A DNA stretch of 64,000 bases from Aliagarivorans marinus DSM 23064 (GTDB lineage Bacteria > Pseudomonadota > Gammaproteobacteria > Enterobacterales > Celerinatantimonadaceae). Under the pieces are notes generated by a model. The model did not search any database and was not told where the DNA came from. It saw only the letters and a list, made by a program, of their open reading frames with translations. Numbering within the stretch: position 1 is the stretch's first letter; each line of letters starts with the position of its first letter. Location: assembly GCF_000429485.1 (NCBI RefSeq), contig NZ_AUBY01000009.1:186001-250000 (forward strand), given 5' to 3'. Positions 53,286 to 62,722 of this stretch are shown here, piece after piece. Both the position numbers and the translations under genes were made by a program.

Positions 53286-54416
53286 GTGACCCGATGTATT
53301 CAGTTATTGCTTTTATTGGCTAGCTCGCCGGCGGCCTTCGCGGAAGGGGGGATGTCCTACAACCTTCGGCCGGGCGTGACCGCTATCAGTCAGCAGGTGT
53401 ATGGCCTGCACATGACCATCTTCTATATCTGCTGCGCCATCGGCGTGGTGGTATTTGGCGCCATGTTCTGGGCGATTATTCACCATCGCAAGTCTAAGGG
53501 CGCTAAGCCAGCCAGCTTTCACGAGAGCACCAAGGTAGAGATTGTCTGGACAGTTATTCCCTTTCTGATCCTCATCGGAATGGCGATTCCTGCAACCAAA
53601 ACCTTATTAGCGATGGAAGACCCATCCAATGCCGACCTCACCGTGCAGGTCACCGGCTCCCAATGGAAGTGGCACTACAAGTATTTTGACTACGAGTTGG
53701 AGTACTACAGCCTATTGGCATCCGATCAAGATGAGATCACCGGCAAGCGGGCGAAGCGCGAAAACTACCTGCTCGAGGTGGACCGCCCCTTAGTGCTTCC
53801 GGTTGGCAAAAAAGTACGCTTCCTGATGACCTCTGAGGATGTTATCCACTCTTGGTGGGTGCCTGATTTTGCAGTGAAGAAAGATGCTAACCCAGGCTTT
53901 ATCAACGAAGCATGGACGATTATCGATGAGCCGGGGATCTACCGCGGTCAATGTGCCGAGCTTTGCGGCAAAGACCACGGCTTTATGCCGGTGGTGGTGA
54001 TTGCCAAAGAGCAAGATGAGTTTGACCAATGGATAGCTGAGCAGCAACAAGCCTATCAGCAAGCCAAACAAGAAGAGCAGGCGCTGCTGGCCATGACGAT
54101 GGATGAGGCTGAGTTGATGTCGGTGGGCGAGCAAGTATACGACAAACACTGCGCCGCCTGTCACCAAGCCAACGGCGAAGGGCTTCCCGGGGTCTTCCCG
54201 GCGTTGAAAGACAGCCCGATTGCCCTGGGTGATGTGGATGCGCATATCGACATCATCGTTAACGGCAAGGCGGGAACCGCGATGCAAGCCTTTGGTAAGC
54301 AACTGACATTGAAAGAGATTGCTGCGGTAACCACCTACGAGCGCAATGCTTGGGGCAATGATACTGGCGACTTGGTGCAGGCCAAGGATGTGGCTGCGTT
54401 AAAGGGACAGGAGTAA
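53286..54416 (+). CDS. coxB: cytochrome c oxidase subunit II with fused cytochrome c (caa3 type)
   Basis: 376 residues. Signal peptide, two membrane helices (~43-65, ~85-108), the CuA domain with H188, C223, E225, C227, H231 and M234, then a C-terminal monohaem cytochrome c domain (C289-AA-C292-H293, Met ligand likely M333). The fusion defines a caa3-type enzyme, so external cytochrome c can donate to the tethered haem. A Gln/Glu-rich linker (~247-270) joins the domains. First gene of the cluster. Confidence 0.96.
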   Translation: MTRCIQLLLLLASSPAAFAEGGMSYNLRPGVTAISQQVYGLHMTIFYICCAIGVVVFGAMFWAIIHHRKSKGAKPASFHESTKVEIVWTVIPFLILIGMAIPATKTLLAMEDPSNADLTVQVTGSQWKWHYKYFDYELEYYSLLASDQDEITGKRAKRENYLLEVDRPLVLPVGKKVRFLMTSEDVIHSWWVPDFAVKKDANPGFINEAWTIIDEPGIYRGQCAELCGKDHGFMPVVVIAKEQDEFDQWIAEQQQAYQQAKQEEQALLAMTMDEAELMSVGEQVYDKHCAACHQANGEGLPGVFPALKDSPIALGDVDAHIDIIVNGKAGTAMQAFGKQLTLKEIAAVTTYERNAWGNDTGDLVQAKDVAALKGQE

Positions 54417-54426
54417 GGAGATCACC

Positions 54427-56019
54427 ATGAGTAGCATTAGCGACGTGCAAATCGACCACGATGATCATCACCATGCTCCACCCAAGGGGCTGATGCGCTG
54501 GGTATTAACCACCAACCACAAAGACATTGGTTCGATGTACCTGTGGTTTAGTTTTGCGATGTTTTTAACTGGCGGCGCCATGGCCATGGTCATTCGCGCC
54601 GAGTTGTTCCAGCCCGGGCTGCAGTTTGTTGAGCCTAACTTCTTTAACCAAATGACCACGGTACATGGCCTGATCATGGTGTTTGGTGCGGTGATGCCGG
54701 CCTTTACCGGTTTGGCTAACTGGCTGATCCCTATGATGATTGGCGCGCCGGACATGGCTTTGCCGCGGATGAACAACTGGTCGTTTTGGATTCTACCGTT
54801 TGCCTTCGCCATCTTGCTGGCTTCGCTCTTTATGGAGGGTGGCGGTCCTAACTTTGGCTGGACCTTCTATGCGCCACTGTCGACAACCTACGCGCCAGAT
54901 AGCGTGGCGCTATTTGTGTTCTCGGTGCATATCATGGGGATCAGTTCGATTATGGGAGCAATCAATGTGATTGTGACCATCATGAACATGCGCGCTCCGG
55001 GTATGACCTACATGAAGCTGCCGCTGTTTGTGTGGACTTGGTTGATCACCGCCTTCCTGTTGATTGCGGTGATGCCGGTGCTGGCCGGGGTGGTGACTAT
55101 GGTGCTCACCGATAAGTTCTTTGGCACCTCCTTCTTCGACGCCGCTGGCGGCGGTGATCCGGTCTTGTTCCAACATATCTTCTGGTTCTTCGGTCACCCC
55201 GAGGTGTACATCATGATCCTGCCTTCGTTTGGGATCATCTCGGCAATTGTGCCGGCCTTCTCACGTAAGAAGCTGTTTGGCTATGCCTCTATGGTGTACG
55301 CCACCGCGTCTATCGCTGGACTTAGCTTTATCGTGTGGGCCCACCATATGTTTACCACTGGTATGCCGGTGCAGGCAGAGCTGTTCTTTATGTACTGCAC
55401 CATGCTGATCTCGGTGCCCACCGGGGTGAAGGTGTTTAACTGGGTGGCGACGATGTGGCGTGGTGCCATCAGCTTTGAGACACCTATGCTGTTCGCGCTG
55501 GCCTTTATTGTGCTGTTTACCATTGGCGGCTTCTCCGGATTGATGCTGGCAATTACCCCAGTGGACTTCCAATACCACGATACCTACTTCGTGGTGGCGC
55601 ACTTCCACTATGTGCTGGTGAGCGGTGCCATCTTCTCGATTATGGCGGCCTGTTACTTCTGGTTGCCCAAGTGGACCGGCAAGATGTACGACGAAGGGCT
55701 GGCCAAGCTGCACTTCTGGTGCTCGCTGATCTCGGTCAATGTGTTGTTCTTCCCGATGCACTTCCTCGGTTTGGGCGGGATGCCACGGCGGATCCCTGAC
55801 TACGCGCTGCAGTTTGCCGACGTGAATGCCATTGTCAGCCTCGGCGGTTTTGCCTTTGGCCTGTCGCAGCTTATTTTCCTAGCGGTGGTGATCAAGTGCA
55901 TCCGCAGTGGTGAGCCGGCCACGGCGAAGCCGTGGGAAGGTGCCGAAGGACTGGAGTGGGATCTGTTGCCTGCCAAGGCCCCTTATCACAGCTTCTCTAC
56001 CCCACCTGAGGTGAAGTAG
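54427..56019 (+). CDS. coxA: cytochrome c oxidase subunit I
   Basis: 530 residues with 12 membrane helices. Low-spin haem ligand in TVHGLIMVF, the CuB His and cross-linked Tyr in [21 protein letters not shown] with two CuB His ligands, and [14 protein letters not shown] with the haem a3 and haem a ligands. Reduces oxygen to water and pumps protons. The N-terminus is His/Asp rich (DDHHHAPP). Confidence 0.98.
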   Translation: MSSISDVQIDHDDHHHAPPKGLMRWVLTTNHKDIGSMYLWFSFAMFLTGGAMAMVIRAELFQPGLQFVEPNFFNQMTTVHGLIMVFGAVMPAFTGLANWLIPMMIGAPDMALPRMNNWSFWILPFAFAILLASLFMEGGGPNFGWTFYAPLSTTYAPDSVALFVFSVHIMGISSIMGAINVIVTIMNMRAPGMTYMKLPLFVWTWLITAFLLIAVMPVLAGVVTMVLTDKFFGTSFFDAAGGGDPVLFQHIFWFFGHPEVYIMILPSFGIISAIVPAFSRKKLFGYASMVYATASIAGLSFIVWAHHMFTTGMPVQAELFFMYCTMLISVPTGVKVFNWVATMWRGAISFETPMLFALAFIVLFTIGGFSGLMLAITPVDFQYHDTYFVVAHFHYVLVSGAIFSIMAACYFWLPKWTGKMYDEGLAKLHFWCSLISVNVLFFPMHFLGLGGMPRRIPDYALQFADVNAIVSLGGFAFGLSQLIFLAVVIKCIRSGEPATAKPWEGAEGLEWDLLPAKAPYHSFSTPPEVK

Positions 56020-56583
56020 ATGAGTGCCCATGCGCCACTGGTAAAACGCCTGATAGTGGTGGTGTTCGCCATGTTTGGCTTTGGTTTTGCCTTGGTGCCG
56101 CTGTATGAGGTGTTCTGCGATATCACCGGCATCAATGGCAAAACCGACAATGTTGCCAGCCAAGCGGCCACCGAGCAGGATTTGAGTCGCAAGGTGACGG
56201 TCGAGTTTATCAGCTATGTGCCCAACCAGCTGGCTTGGCAGTTTGAGCCAAAGGTTAAGCGGGTTGAGGTCTATCCGGGTGAGTCGATGCAGATTGAGTT
56301 CATCGCCGCTAATCAAAGCCGCGCAGTGGGTACCGTGCAGGCGGTGCCCTCGGTAAGCCCGGGACCGGCTGCTACACATCTGAAGAAGGTCTCCTGCTTC
56401 TGTTTTGAGCAGCAAACCCTCTCGCCTGGCGAGCATCAGGATATGCCGCTGCTGTTCTACCTCGACCCGGATCTGCCTGCGCACATCTCAACGGTGACGC
56501 TGGCCTATACCCTTTTTGATGTGACTCCCGAAACCACGCTCAAGGCGTCTGTGGATACAACTGAAGATGGAGCTAAGTTATGA
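56020..56583 (+). CDS. ctaG: cytochrome oxidase copper-assembly protein Cox11/CtaG
   Basis: 187 residues. One membrane helix near the N-terminus, then a periplasmic immunoglobulin-like domain with the copper-binding CFCFEQ motif and the family segments VPLYEVFCDITGINGK. It delivers copper to the CuB site of subunit I. Starts directly after the coxA stop, ends overlapping coxC by 4 bases. Confidence 0.96.
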   Translation: MSAHAPLVKRLIVVVFAMFGFGFALVPLYEVFCDITGINGKTDNVASQAATEQDLSRKVTVEFISYVPNQLAWQFEPKVKRVEVYPGESMQIEFIAANQSRAVGTVQAVPSVSPGPAATHLKKVSCFCFEQQTLSPGEHQDMPLLFYLDPDLPAHISTVTLAYTLFDVTPETTLKASVDTTEDGAKL

Positions 56584-57455
56584 GCCAAGCGCACGACAAT
56601 TACTACGTACCAGCCCAGAGCATCTGGCCCATTGTTGGTGCGGTCGGGTTGTTCTTGATCGCCAGCGGTGCCGGCTTCACGGTACAGCAGCTAGATAGCG
56701 AACAAGGTTGGGGCGTATGGGTGTTAAGCCTCGGCGTGGTGGTGATCATTGCCATGTTGTTTGGCTGGTTTGGCAATGTGATACAAGAGAGTATGAGCGG
56801 CCTCTACAGCGAGCAGATGGACAGATCGTTCCGTCAGGGGATGAGCTGGTTCATCTTCTCGGAAGTGATGTTCTTTGCCGCCTTTTTTGGCGCGCTGTTC
56901 TACGCGCGCATGATTGCAGTGCCTTGGCTGGGCGGAGCCAGCAACAATGCGATGACTGCAGAGGTGCTGTGGCCCGAGTTTGAAGCGATTTGGCCATTGA
57001 TCAAAACGCCGGACGGCACCACCACCCAAGCCATGGGCTGGATGGGCCTACCGCTGATTAACACCCTTATCTTGGTGACCTCTTCGATAACGCTGCACTT
57101 TGCCCATGTGGGTATGGAGAAGGATCAACGCAAACCGCTCAAGCTTTGGCTCTTTATTACCTTGGTGCTCGGCTTTGCGTTCTTGGTGTTGCAAGTTGAA
57201 GAGTATATCCATGCTTATCAAGAGATGGGGCTGACGCTGGATTCCGGCATCTATGGCAACACCTTCTTCCTGCTCACCGGGTTTCACGGGATGCACGTGA
57301 CCCTCGGGGTAATCATCCTAACGGTGATGTTTCTGCGGATCTTAAAAGGCCACTTCACCGGTAAGCAGCATTTTGGCTTTATGGCGGCCAGTTGGTATTG
57401 GCACTTTGTCGATGTGGTGTGGCTGCTGCTGTTTGTGTTTGTCTACATCTTGTAA
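56580..57455 (+). CDS. coxC: cytochrome c oxidase subunit III
   Basis: 291 residues with seven membrane helices. SWFIFSEVMFFAAFFGALFYAR and GFHGMHVTLGVIIL with HFVDVVWLLLFVFVYIL at the end are the family signatures. It stabilises the catalytic core. Confidence 0.97.
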   Translation: MSQAHDNYYVPAQSIWPIVGAVGLFLIASGAGFTVQQLDSEQGWGVWVLSLGVVVIIAMLFGWFGNVIQESMSGLYSEQMDRSFRQGMSWFIFSEVMFFAAFFGALFYARMIAVPWLGGASNNAMTAEVLWPEFEAIWPLIKTPDGTTTQAMGWMGLPLINTLILVTSSITLHFAHVGMEKDQRKPLKLWLFITLVLGFAFLVLQVEEYIHAYQEMGLTLDSGIYGNTFFLLTGFHGMHVTLGVIILTVMFLRILKGHFTGKQHFGFMAASWYWHFVDVVWLLLFVFVYIL

Positions 57456-57470
57456 GCGTGCGCGGAGCAA

Positions 57471-57674
57471 CTAGTAAGGGCGCGGGTTGGGCTGTATCCA
57501 ACCCACCGCTACTGCGGCTAACAGAAGCGTTAATACCAACACTGAGAACAGTAAACGAAAACCCAGGTGACGTGACATCTGATGCTGGCCACCTTTCAAC
57601 ATGGTGCGTAAGGCCAAGAACATATTGACTATCACGATAGCCAGCAGTGCAACAATGATTAGCTTGAGTAGCAT
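57471..57674 (-). CDS. DUF2909-type small twin-helix membrane protein
   Basis: 67 residues from the ATG at 57674. Two membrane helices (LLKLIIVALLAIVIVNMFLAL and LLFSVLVLTLLLAAVAVGWI) separated by a short polar loop (RTMLKGGQHQMSRH). DUF2909 genes are usually found next to cox genes; the role is unknown. It is transcribed against the surrounding operon, with its start only 25 bases from the surf1 start, and its 3' end is 15 bases from coxC. Confidence 0.8.
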   Translation of the reverse strand: MLLKLIIVALLAIVIVNMFLALRTMLKGGQHQMSRHLGFRLLFSVLVLTLLLAAVAVGWIQPNPRPY

Positions 57675-57699
57675 GGCAAACCCTTTTGGGAGGACGCGG

Positions 57700-58386
57700 T
57701 TGAAACGGATTTGGTGGTTCCTTTTACTTATGTTTGCGTTGATTGCGCTAATGGTCAAGGCCAGCGTTTGGCAGTGGCAGCGTGCGGCGGATAAACAGCG
57801 ACTGCTCGATGAGTATCAACTGGCCAGCAAGCAAAATAGTTCTTGGGAGCAGGTCCAGCGACACGGTCCAACACGTTTTCAATCGGTGGATATACGGGCA
57901 GCGCAAGCGGTTGGGCCTTTTATCTACCTGGACAATCAGATCCAGCACGGACAAGTGGGCTACGACGTGTACCAAGTGTTCGCCACTAATTATTCACCGG
58001 TGTTGGTGCGCTTGGGCTGGGTAGCCGCGGGCAATAATAGGGCGCAGTTGCCGATGCCGCCAAGCATGCTCGGCTTTCCTGCTACCTTGCGGCTGCGCGA
58101 ACGCTCACAGGCACTGATGCTAGATCAGCAGCACTGGCTGGAGCGCTTCGATCAAGGCCTACGCGTGCAGTCGCTTAATATTCCACGTATTGCTGAGCAA
58201 TTAGATATGGACTTACCCGGGTATTTTCTCGATACCCAACTCGATTTTGATCCTGAACAGCTGGTCTCTATATCGCCCGCTAAACATAAGGGCTATGCAG
58301 TTCAGTGGGCATTGATGGCACTAACCGCAGTGTTACTCAGCTCGGTATTTTTACGTCGTTCACGATTTCTACGAGGGATGAAGTGA
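57700..58386 (+). CDS. SURF1-family cytochrome oxidase biogenesis protein
   Basis: 228 residues from a TTG at 57700 with GGGAGG 7 bases upstream; an ATG at 57673 gives nine more residues but has a poor ribosome site. SURF1 topology: an N-terminal helix (IWWFLLLMFALIALMVKASVWQWQRA) and a C-terminal helix (AVQWALMALTAVLL) flank a periplasmic domain with GPFIYLDNQ, GYDVYQVF and VRLGWV. It helps insert haem a into subunit I. Overlaps the next gene (TGATG). Confidence 0.9.
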   Translation: MKRIWWFLLLMFALIALMVKASVWQWQRAADKQRLLDEYQLASKQNSSWEQVQRHGPTRFQSVDIRAAQAVGPFIYLDNQIQHGQVGYDVYQVFATNYSPVLVRLGWVAAGNNRAQLPMPPSMLGFPATLRLRERSQALMLDQQHWLERFDQGLRVQSLNIPRIAEQLDMDLPGYFLDTQLDFDPEQLVSISPAKHKGYAVQWALMALTAVLLSSVFLRRSRFLRGMK

Positions 58387-58931
58387 TGAATGAAGTGGCG
58401 GACTCTGGTTCTGTGATTAGCGCCGAACAGCGCGCAAAGGGGCGGCGGCAACTGCTGCTGGTGGCGGCGGTGTTTGTGCTGCCGATACTGCTCGCGTGGT
58501 TGGTGTTGAAATTTCAATGGTTTGAGACCGGGGTGATGAGCCACGGTGAGTGGGTCGAGCCGCCAGTGCAACTGGACGGTTACCCATCCGGTAAATGGGG
58601 GCTGGCAAAAATAGAGCCTGCCCTGTGCAGCGAAGGCTGCCTTGAGCAGCGAGAGCTGTTGCAACAAGTATGGATATCGCTTGGGGCCGCGCGGCAAGAA
58701 ACCGGCCTATGGGTTATCGCTGACAGCGAGCCTGCCAACCTGCCCGAGGATGCTCAGTGGCTAGCATCATCGCCAGTGCTTACTGAGTTCGCAGGCTCTG
58801 AGCCCAGCTGGTTGGTCATCGACCCTAAGGGTTGGGTAATCCTCAGCTACCAGCCCGAGCGTGGACATGAGCATCTGAAAGGCTTGGTTGCTGATATGAA
58901 AAAGCTGGTCAAGTTGTCGCGGTTTAAGTAG
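58386..58931 (+). CDS. SCO-like membrane-anchored protein of the cox cluster
   Basis: 181 residues. N-terminal membrane helix (LLLVAAVFVLPILLAWLVL), then a thioredoxin-like domain with GKWGLAKIEP and CSEGC followed by a helix, at the place where SCO1 proteins have CxxxCP. Later it reads SWLVIDPKGWVILSYQP. The second Cys-Pro and the conserved SCO His are not evident, so copper binding is doubtful. Such divergent proteins occur between surf1 and ctaA in Shewanella-like genomes. The assignment is tentative. Confidence 0.75.
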   Translation: MNEVADSGSVISAEQRAKGRRQLLLVAAVFVLPILLAWLVLKFQWFETGVMSHGEWVEPPVQLDGYPSGKWGLAKIEPALCSEGCLEQRELLQQVWISLGAARQETGLWVIADSEPANLPEDAQWLASSPVLTEFAGSEPSWLVIDPKGWVILSYQPERGHEHLKGLVADMKKLVKLSRFK

Positions 58932-58940
58932 GGGGAGGCT

Positions 58941-59942
58941 ATGAAGCAAGCATTGTTAGGTTCGTTATTGCTGGCTGTAGTGGTGATTGGCTTAGGCGCC
59001 TTTACTCGCTTAACCGATGCCGGGCTGGGCTGTCCCGATTGGCCGGGCTGTTATGGCCAACTGGCGGTGCCCTCCGACTCGTCGCAAATCGCCAAGGCAG
59101 AACAAGCTTATCCAGAGCGCCCCTTTGAAGCGCACAAGGCGTGGAATGAAATGGTGCATCGCTATTTTGCCGGCAGCCTCGGTTTGTTGGTGTTTGTGCT
59201 AACTGTGATGGCATGGCGCCGCAAACAGCGGGTTGGTTTAGCACTGTTAGCGACTGCGGTGATCGTGTTTCAAGCTGCATTGGGGATGTGGACGGTAACC
59301 CTCGGCCTTATGCCCTTGGTGGTGATGGGGCATCTGCTCGGGGGCTTCTCCATGTTGAGTATCTTATATCTATGGTATCGCACCAGTGATGGTGAGCTGA
59401 GCCTGCCTGGTAGAAGGGCCTGGCTGGTCTATCTCGGTATGCTCATCTTGGTGGGGCAGATCGCCCTTGGCGGTTGGACCTCGGCCAACTACGCGGCGCT
59501 ATCTTGCCAGGGCCTACCCGTCTGTCATGAGCCCTGGACCGAGCAATATCGTTTGGATGCCTTTCATCCCCTGCCGCAAAGCGAGCGGGGCGATTATGAG
59601 TTTGGCGTATTAAGCCATCAGCAACGGGTGTCTATCCACGTTACCCATCGTATTTGGGCCGCAGTGACCGCCGCCTATTGGTTGTTGCTGTGCTTAAGCT
59701 TGCTGCAAACACGTAATCCAACCAACCGCGCGGCGGCTACGGTGCTGACTTTACTGTTTTGCCAAGTGGGCTTGGGTGTGGCTAACGTGCTTTGGCAGAT
59801 CCCGCTGGGCGTAGCGGTCGCCCACAATTTAGGTGCCGCGTTGTTACTACTCAGTGGCTGGGAGCTGCTGCTGAGCCACTCGCGACAAATCGTTTCAACT
59901 TCGAAGGAGGTGGTGCATGGCACGTATTCACATTCAGCCTGA
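58941..59942 (+). CDS. ctaA: haem A synthase CtaA/Cox15
   Basis: 333 residues with eight membrane helices. It oxidises the haem O methyl group to formyl. [31 protein letters not shown] with haem-ligand His, and the internal repeat [11 protein letters not shown] are intact. Conserved Cys pair C512-region (LSCQGLPVC) lies in the second periplasmic loop. The 3' end overlaps ctaB by 26 bases. Confidence 0.95.
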   Translation: MKQALLGSLLLAVVVIGLGAFTRLTDAGLGCPDWPGCYGQLAVPSDSSQIAKAEQAYPERPFEAHKAWNEMVHRYFAGSLGLLVFVLTVMAWRRKQRVGLALLATAVIVFQAALGMWTVTLGLMPLVVMGHLLGGFSMLSILYLWYRTSDGELSLPGRRAWLVYLGMLILVGQIALGGWTSANYAALSCQGLPVCHEPWTEQYRLDAFHPLPQSERGDYEFGVLSHQQRVSIHVTHRIWAAVTAAYWLLLCLSLLQTRNPTNRAAATVLTLLFCQVGLGVANVLWQIPLGVAVAHNLGAALLLLSGWELLLSHSRQIVSTSKEVVHGTYSHSA

Positions 59943-60825
59943 GCAGCTAGCTTTAGCTATCGATTGGCGTGCTCTGCTGGCCTTAACCAAGCCGAAAGTA
60001 GTGGCGCTGATTGTGTTGACCTCGGTGGTCGGTGCTTGCCTGGCAACCTCAGGGCTGCCTCCGGTGATGCCCTTGCTGCTAGGTAATATCGGTATCGCAT
60101 TGATGGCTGCTGGTGCCGCGGCGTTTAACCACTGTATCGACCATGAAGCCGATGCGCGGATGGCTCGCACCAAGGGGCGGCCTTTGCCGCAAGGCTCAGT
60201 GCCGATGGCGTTAGCGCTAAGTTGGGCTTGCGCCTTATCGCTACTTGGATTCGTCCTGCTGTATGCCCTCGTCAATCCGCTTACCGCATGTCTAACCTTT
60301 GCATCGTTGGTGGGCTATGCGGTGGTGTATACCTTGTGGCTCAAGCGAGCGACCCCACAGAACATCGTGATCGGCGGCATGGCCGGTGCTTTGCCACCGT
60401 TGCTCGGCTGGACCGCCATTAACAACAGTATCTCGGCCGAGCCGCTGCTACTGGTGATGATCATCTTTACCTGGACGCCGCCGCACTTTTGGGCGCTGGC
60501 AATCGCTCGGCGAGAAGATTATGCCAAGGTGGATATTCCCATGCTGCCAGTGACCCACGGCGTGCAGTTTACCAAGGTGCTGATCCTGCTTTACTGCGCC
60601 CTGTTGTTTGCGGTGTGTTGGCTACCCTTTCTGATTGGCATGAGTGGCCTTATCTATCTAACCGCTAGCTTGCTGTTGAATTTGCGCTTTAGCCAGCTGG
60701 CTTGGCGCTTGTATCGCGACCCCGAGCATCGCAACGCGATGCCGCTGTTTGGCTACTCCATTGTTTACTTGCTAGCAATGTTTGTCGCTTTGCTTGCCGA
60801 TCACTGGCTGTTGGCCCTGATCTGA
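59917..60825 (+). CDS. ctaB: protoheme IX farnesyltransferase (haem O synthase) CtaB
   Basis: 302 residues with about nine membrane helices and UbiA-type prenyltransferase motifs: [21 protein letters not shown] (two Asp of the first motif) and [10 protein letters not shown] with the following [13 protein letters not shown]. It makes haem O, the CtaA substrate. AAGGAGG precedes the ATG. Called cyoE in enteric bacteria. Confidence 0.95.
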   Translation: MARIHIQPEQLALAIDWRALLALTKPKVVALIVLTSVVGACLATSGLPPVMPLLLGNIGIALMAAGAAAFNHCIDHEADARMARTKGRPLPQGSVPMALALSWACALSLLGFVLLYALVNPLTACLTFASLVGYAVVYTLWLKRATPQNIVIGGMAGALPPLLGWTAINNSISAEPLLLVMIIFTWTPPHFWALAIARREDYAKVDIPMLPVTHGVQFTKVLILLYCALLFAVCWLPFLIGMSGLIYLTASLLLNLRFSQLAWRLYRDPEHRNAMPLFGYSIVYLLAMFVALLADHWLLALI

Positions 60826-60853
60826 TATAAACAGAGCTCTATTCGATTGTTCT

Positions 60854-60890
60854 AAAGGGGCGGCAGTTCTACACTGTAGCCCCTTTCTCG
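60854..60890 (+). terminator. terminator of the cox operon
   Basis: Stem AAAGGGGC (60854-60861) with GCCCCTTT (60879-60886), 17-base loop, followed by CTCGTTG. The U-run is weak. Confidence 0.65.
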
Positions 60891-60903
60891 TTGTTTAGAG
60901 CCT

Positions 60904-62247
60904 ATGAAAATTCAACAGCTTGGCGTGATCTTGAGTATTGCACTGCCAATGATGCTGTCTAACATCACCGTCCCGCTGCTAGGGCTAGTTGATACCGCGG
61001 TGATTGGCCATTTGGAACATAGCTACTACCTCGCTGGCGTTGCGCTGGGCTCAATGGTGGTGACCTTGGTTTACTGGCTGTGTGGCTTCCTACGCATGGC
61101 AACAACCGGGCTATGTGCGCAGGCCTATGGCAGCGGCTCTCGCGAGCGGATGTTGCAGATCTTGGTCAACGCCTTGTTCTGTGTCTCTTTAATTTCCTTG
61201 CTGCTGCTGGTGTTGCGAGCACCACTTATCGATTTTGCCCTTAGCTTGGCCGGCGGTTCGCTGGAGGTGCAGCAGCAAGCGCGGGGTTACATTAGTATTC
61301 GTATCCTTAGTGGACCAGCAGCGCTGGCAAACTTGGCGCTGCTGGGCTGGATGCTGGGGATGCAGAGCGCCAAGGCCCCAATGTGGCAGCTGATTGTGAC
61401 CAATAGCCTGAATATTGCCTTCGATCTCTTGTTGGTTGTGGGATTGGATATGAAGGTAGAAGGTGCAGCTTGGGCCTCGGTGATGGCGGATTACTGTGGC
61501 TTGGCGATGGCGCTGATATTGAGCCGAAAGCTGTGGCTCGCGCAGTGGCAGCAACTCCCCAGCTTTAAAGAGTGCCGAGCAGTATTTAACTGGCTTGGCT
61601 TGCGTCAGCTGCTGGCGCTCAATCGCGACATCTTTGTACGCTCGATGGCGCTGCAAGCCTGCTTTGCATTTATGACTTTCAAAGGCTCTCATCTTGGCGA
61701 CCATGTGGTGGCTGCCAACGCGGTGCTGCTCAACTTCTTGCTGTTTGTTTCGTTCGCGCTCGATGGGCTGGCCTATGCCGTTGAAGCCTTGGCCGGTAAA
61801 GCAAAGGGCGAGGGTGATGAGGTGAGCTTCCGCCAGTTGGTGCACTCCTGCATGCTGCTAGCAGCCTATTGCGCAGCGGCGTTCAGCCTCGGTTTTGTGG
61901 TAGCAGGTGATCAGCTAATTGCATTACTCACCGATTTGCCGGAAGTACGTTCTACCGCGCAGCAATACTTAAGTTGGTTACAGTTATTACCGCTACTGGC
62001 GGTTTGGTGTTTCGTGTTGGATGGGGTGTTTATTGCCGTTGCTGAAGGGCGGGCAATGCGCAACTCGATGCTTATCGCCAGCTTGGGCGTATTCTTTCCG
62101 CTGTGGTGGCTTGCCCAAGATTGGGGAAACCATGCGCTGTGGCTGGCAATGTCAGGCTTTATGCTCAGCCGTGGTATTGGCTTGGGGCTGCTCTACCGCC
62201 AAGCCATAGTCCATCGGCGTTGGTTTAATCAGACCGCGCCGGGATAG
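60904..62247 (+). CDS. dinF: DinF-like MATE efflux protein
   Basis: 447 residues with 12 membrane helices. MATE signatures: [27 protein letters not shown] at the start and [18 protein letters not shown] mid-protein, both typical of the DinF branch. In E. coli dinF is cotranscribed with lexA. Here it lies 8 kb further on behind the cox operon, and I found no CTG-N10-CAG box with an AT-rich core before it. Export substrate unknown. Confidence 0.88.
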   Translation: MKIQQLGVILSIALPMMLSNITVPLLGLVDTAVIGHLEHSYYLAGVALGSMVVTLVYWLCGFLRMATTGLCAQAYGSGSRERMLQILVNALFCVSLISLLLLVLRAPLIDFALSLAGGSLEVQQQARGYISIRILSGPAALANLALLGWMLGMQSAKAPMWQLIVTNSLNIAFDLLLVVGLDMKVEGAAWASVMADYCGLAMALILSRKLWLAQWQQLPSFKECRAVFNWLGLRQLLALNRDIFVRSMALQACFAFMTFKGSHLGDHVVAANAVLLNFLLFVSFALDGLAYAVEALAGKAKGEGDEVSFRQLVHSCMLLAAYCAAAFSLGFVVAGDQLIALLTDLPEVRSTAQQYLSWLQLLPLLAVWCFVLDGVFIAVAEGRAMRNSMLIASLGVFFPLWWLAQDWGNHALWLAMSGFMLSRGIGLGLLYRQAIVHRRWFNQTAPG

Positions 62248-62693
62248 CCCAGTTGGCGCCACGCTTCATACACGAACACCGATACCGCGTTGGACAGGTT
62301 CATACTGCGGCTTTCTGGCAACATTGGGATACGCAGGCGCTGAGCGGGTGGCAGGCTCTCGATTACCTCCGCTGGCAGGCCGCGGGTTTCCGGGCCGAAC
62401 ATCAGGTAGTCACCTTGCTGGAAGGCAAACTCGCTATGAAAGCCGCTGGCTTTGGTGGTGCAGGCGAGTAGGCGCGCCGGTTGCTCGCTGTCGAGGAAGG
62501 CCTGGTAATCGCTGTGGCGTTTTACCTCGGCAAACTCGTGATAATCGAGGCCAGCGCGGCGGACTTTCTTATCATCCCAGTTAAAACCCAATGGCTCGAT
62601 AAGATGAAGCTTGCAGCCACTGTTGGCCGCCAGGCGAATAATCGCGCCAGTGTTCTGGGGAATTTCAGGTTGATAAAGGACGATGTTGATCAT
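62229..62693 (-). CDS. trmL: tRNA (cytidine/uridine-34 2'-O) methyltransferase TrmL
   Basis: 154 residues. SPOUT-class knotted methyltransferase: [31 protein letters not shown] (SAM site) and [18 protein letters not shown] (knot and catalytic loop). It methylates the wobble base of two tRNA-Leu isoacceptors (CAA and UAA) in E. coli. Its 3' end overlaps dinF by 19 bases, convergent. Confidence 0.96.
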   Translation of the reverse strand: MINIVLYQPEIPQNTGAIIRLAANSGCKLHLIEPLGFNWDDKKVRRAGLDYHEFAEVKRHSDYQAFLDSEQPARLLACTTKASGFHSEFAFQQGDYLMFGPETRGLPAEVIESLPPAQRLRIPMLPESRSMNLSNAVSVFVYEAWRQLGYPGAV

Positions 62694-62722
62694 GCTGGCC
62701 GCCGGTTAACTAAAACAGGCGG

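Noticed and set aside
55261-55761. 166-codon minus-strand frame opposite coxA
   Set aside because: His/Gln/Arg-rich shadow of the conserved coxA sequence.
61189-61845. 218-codon minus-strand frame opposite dinF
   Set aside because: His/Gln-rich composition typical of a frame opposite a membrane protein; dinF motifs on the plus strand are convincing.
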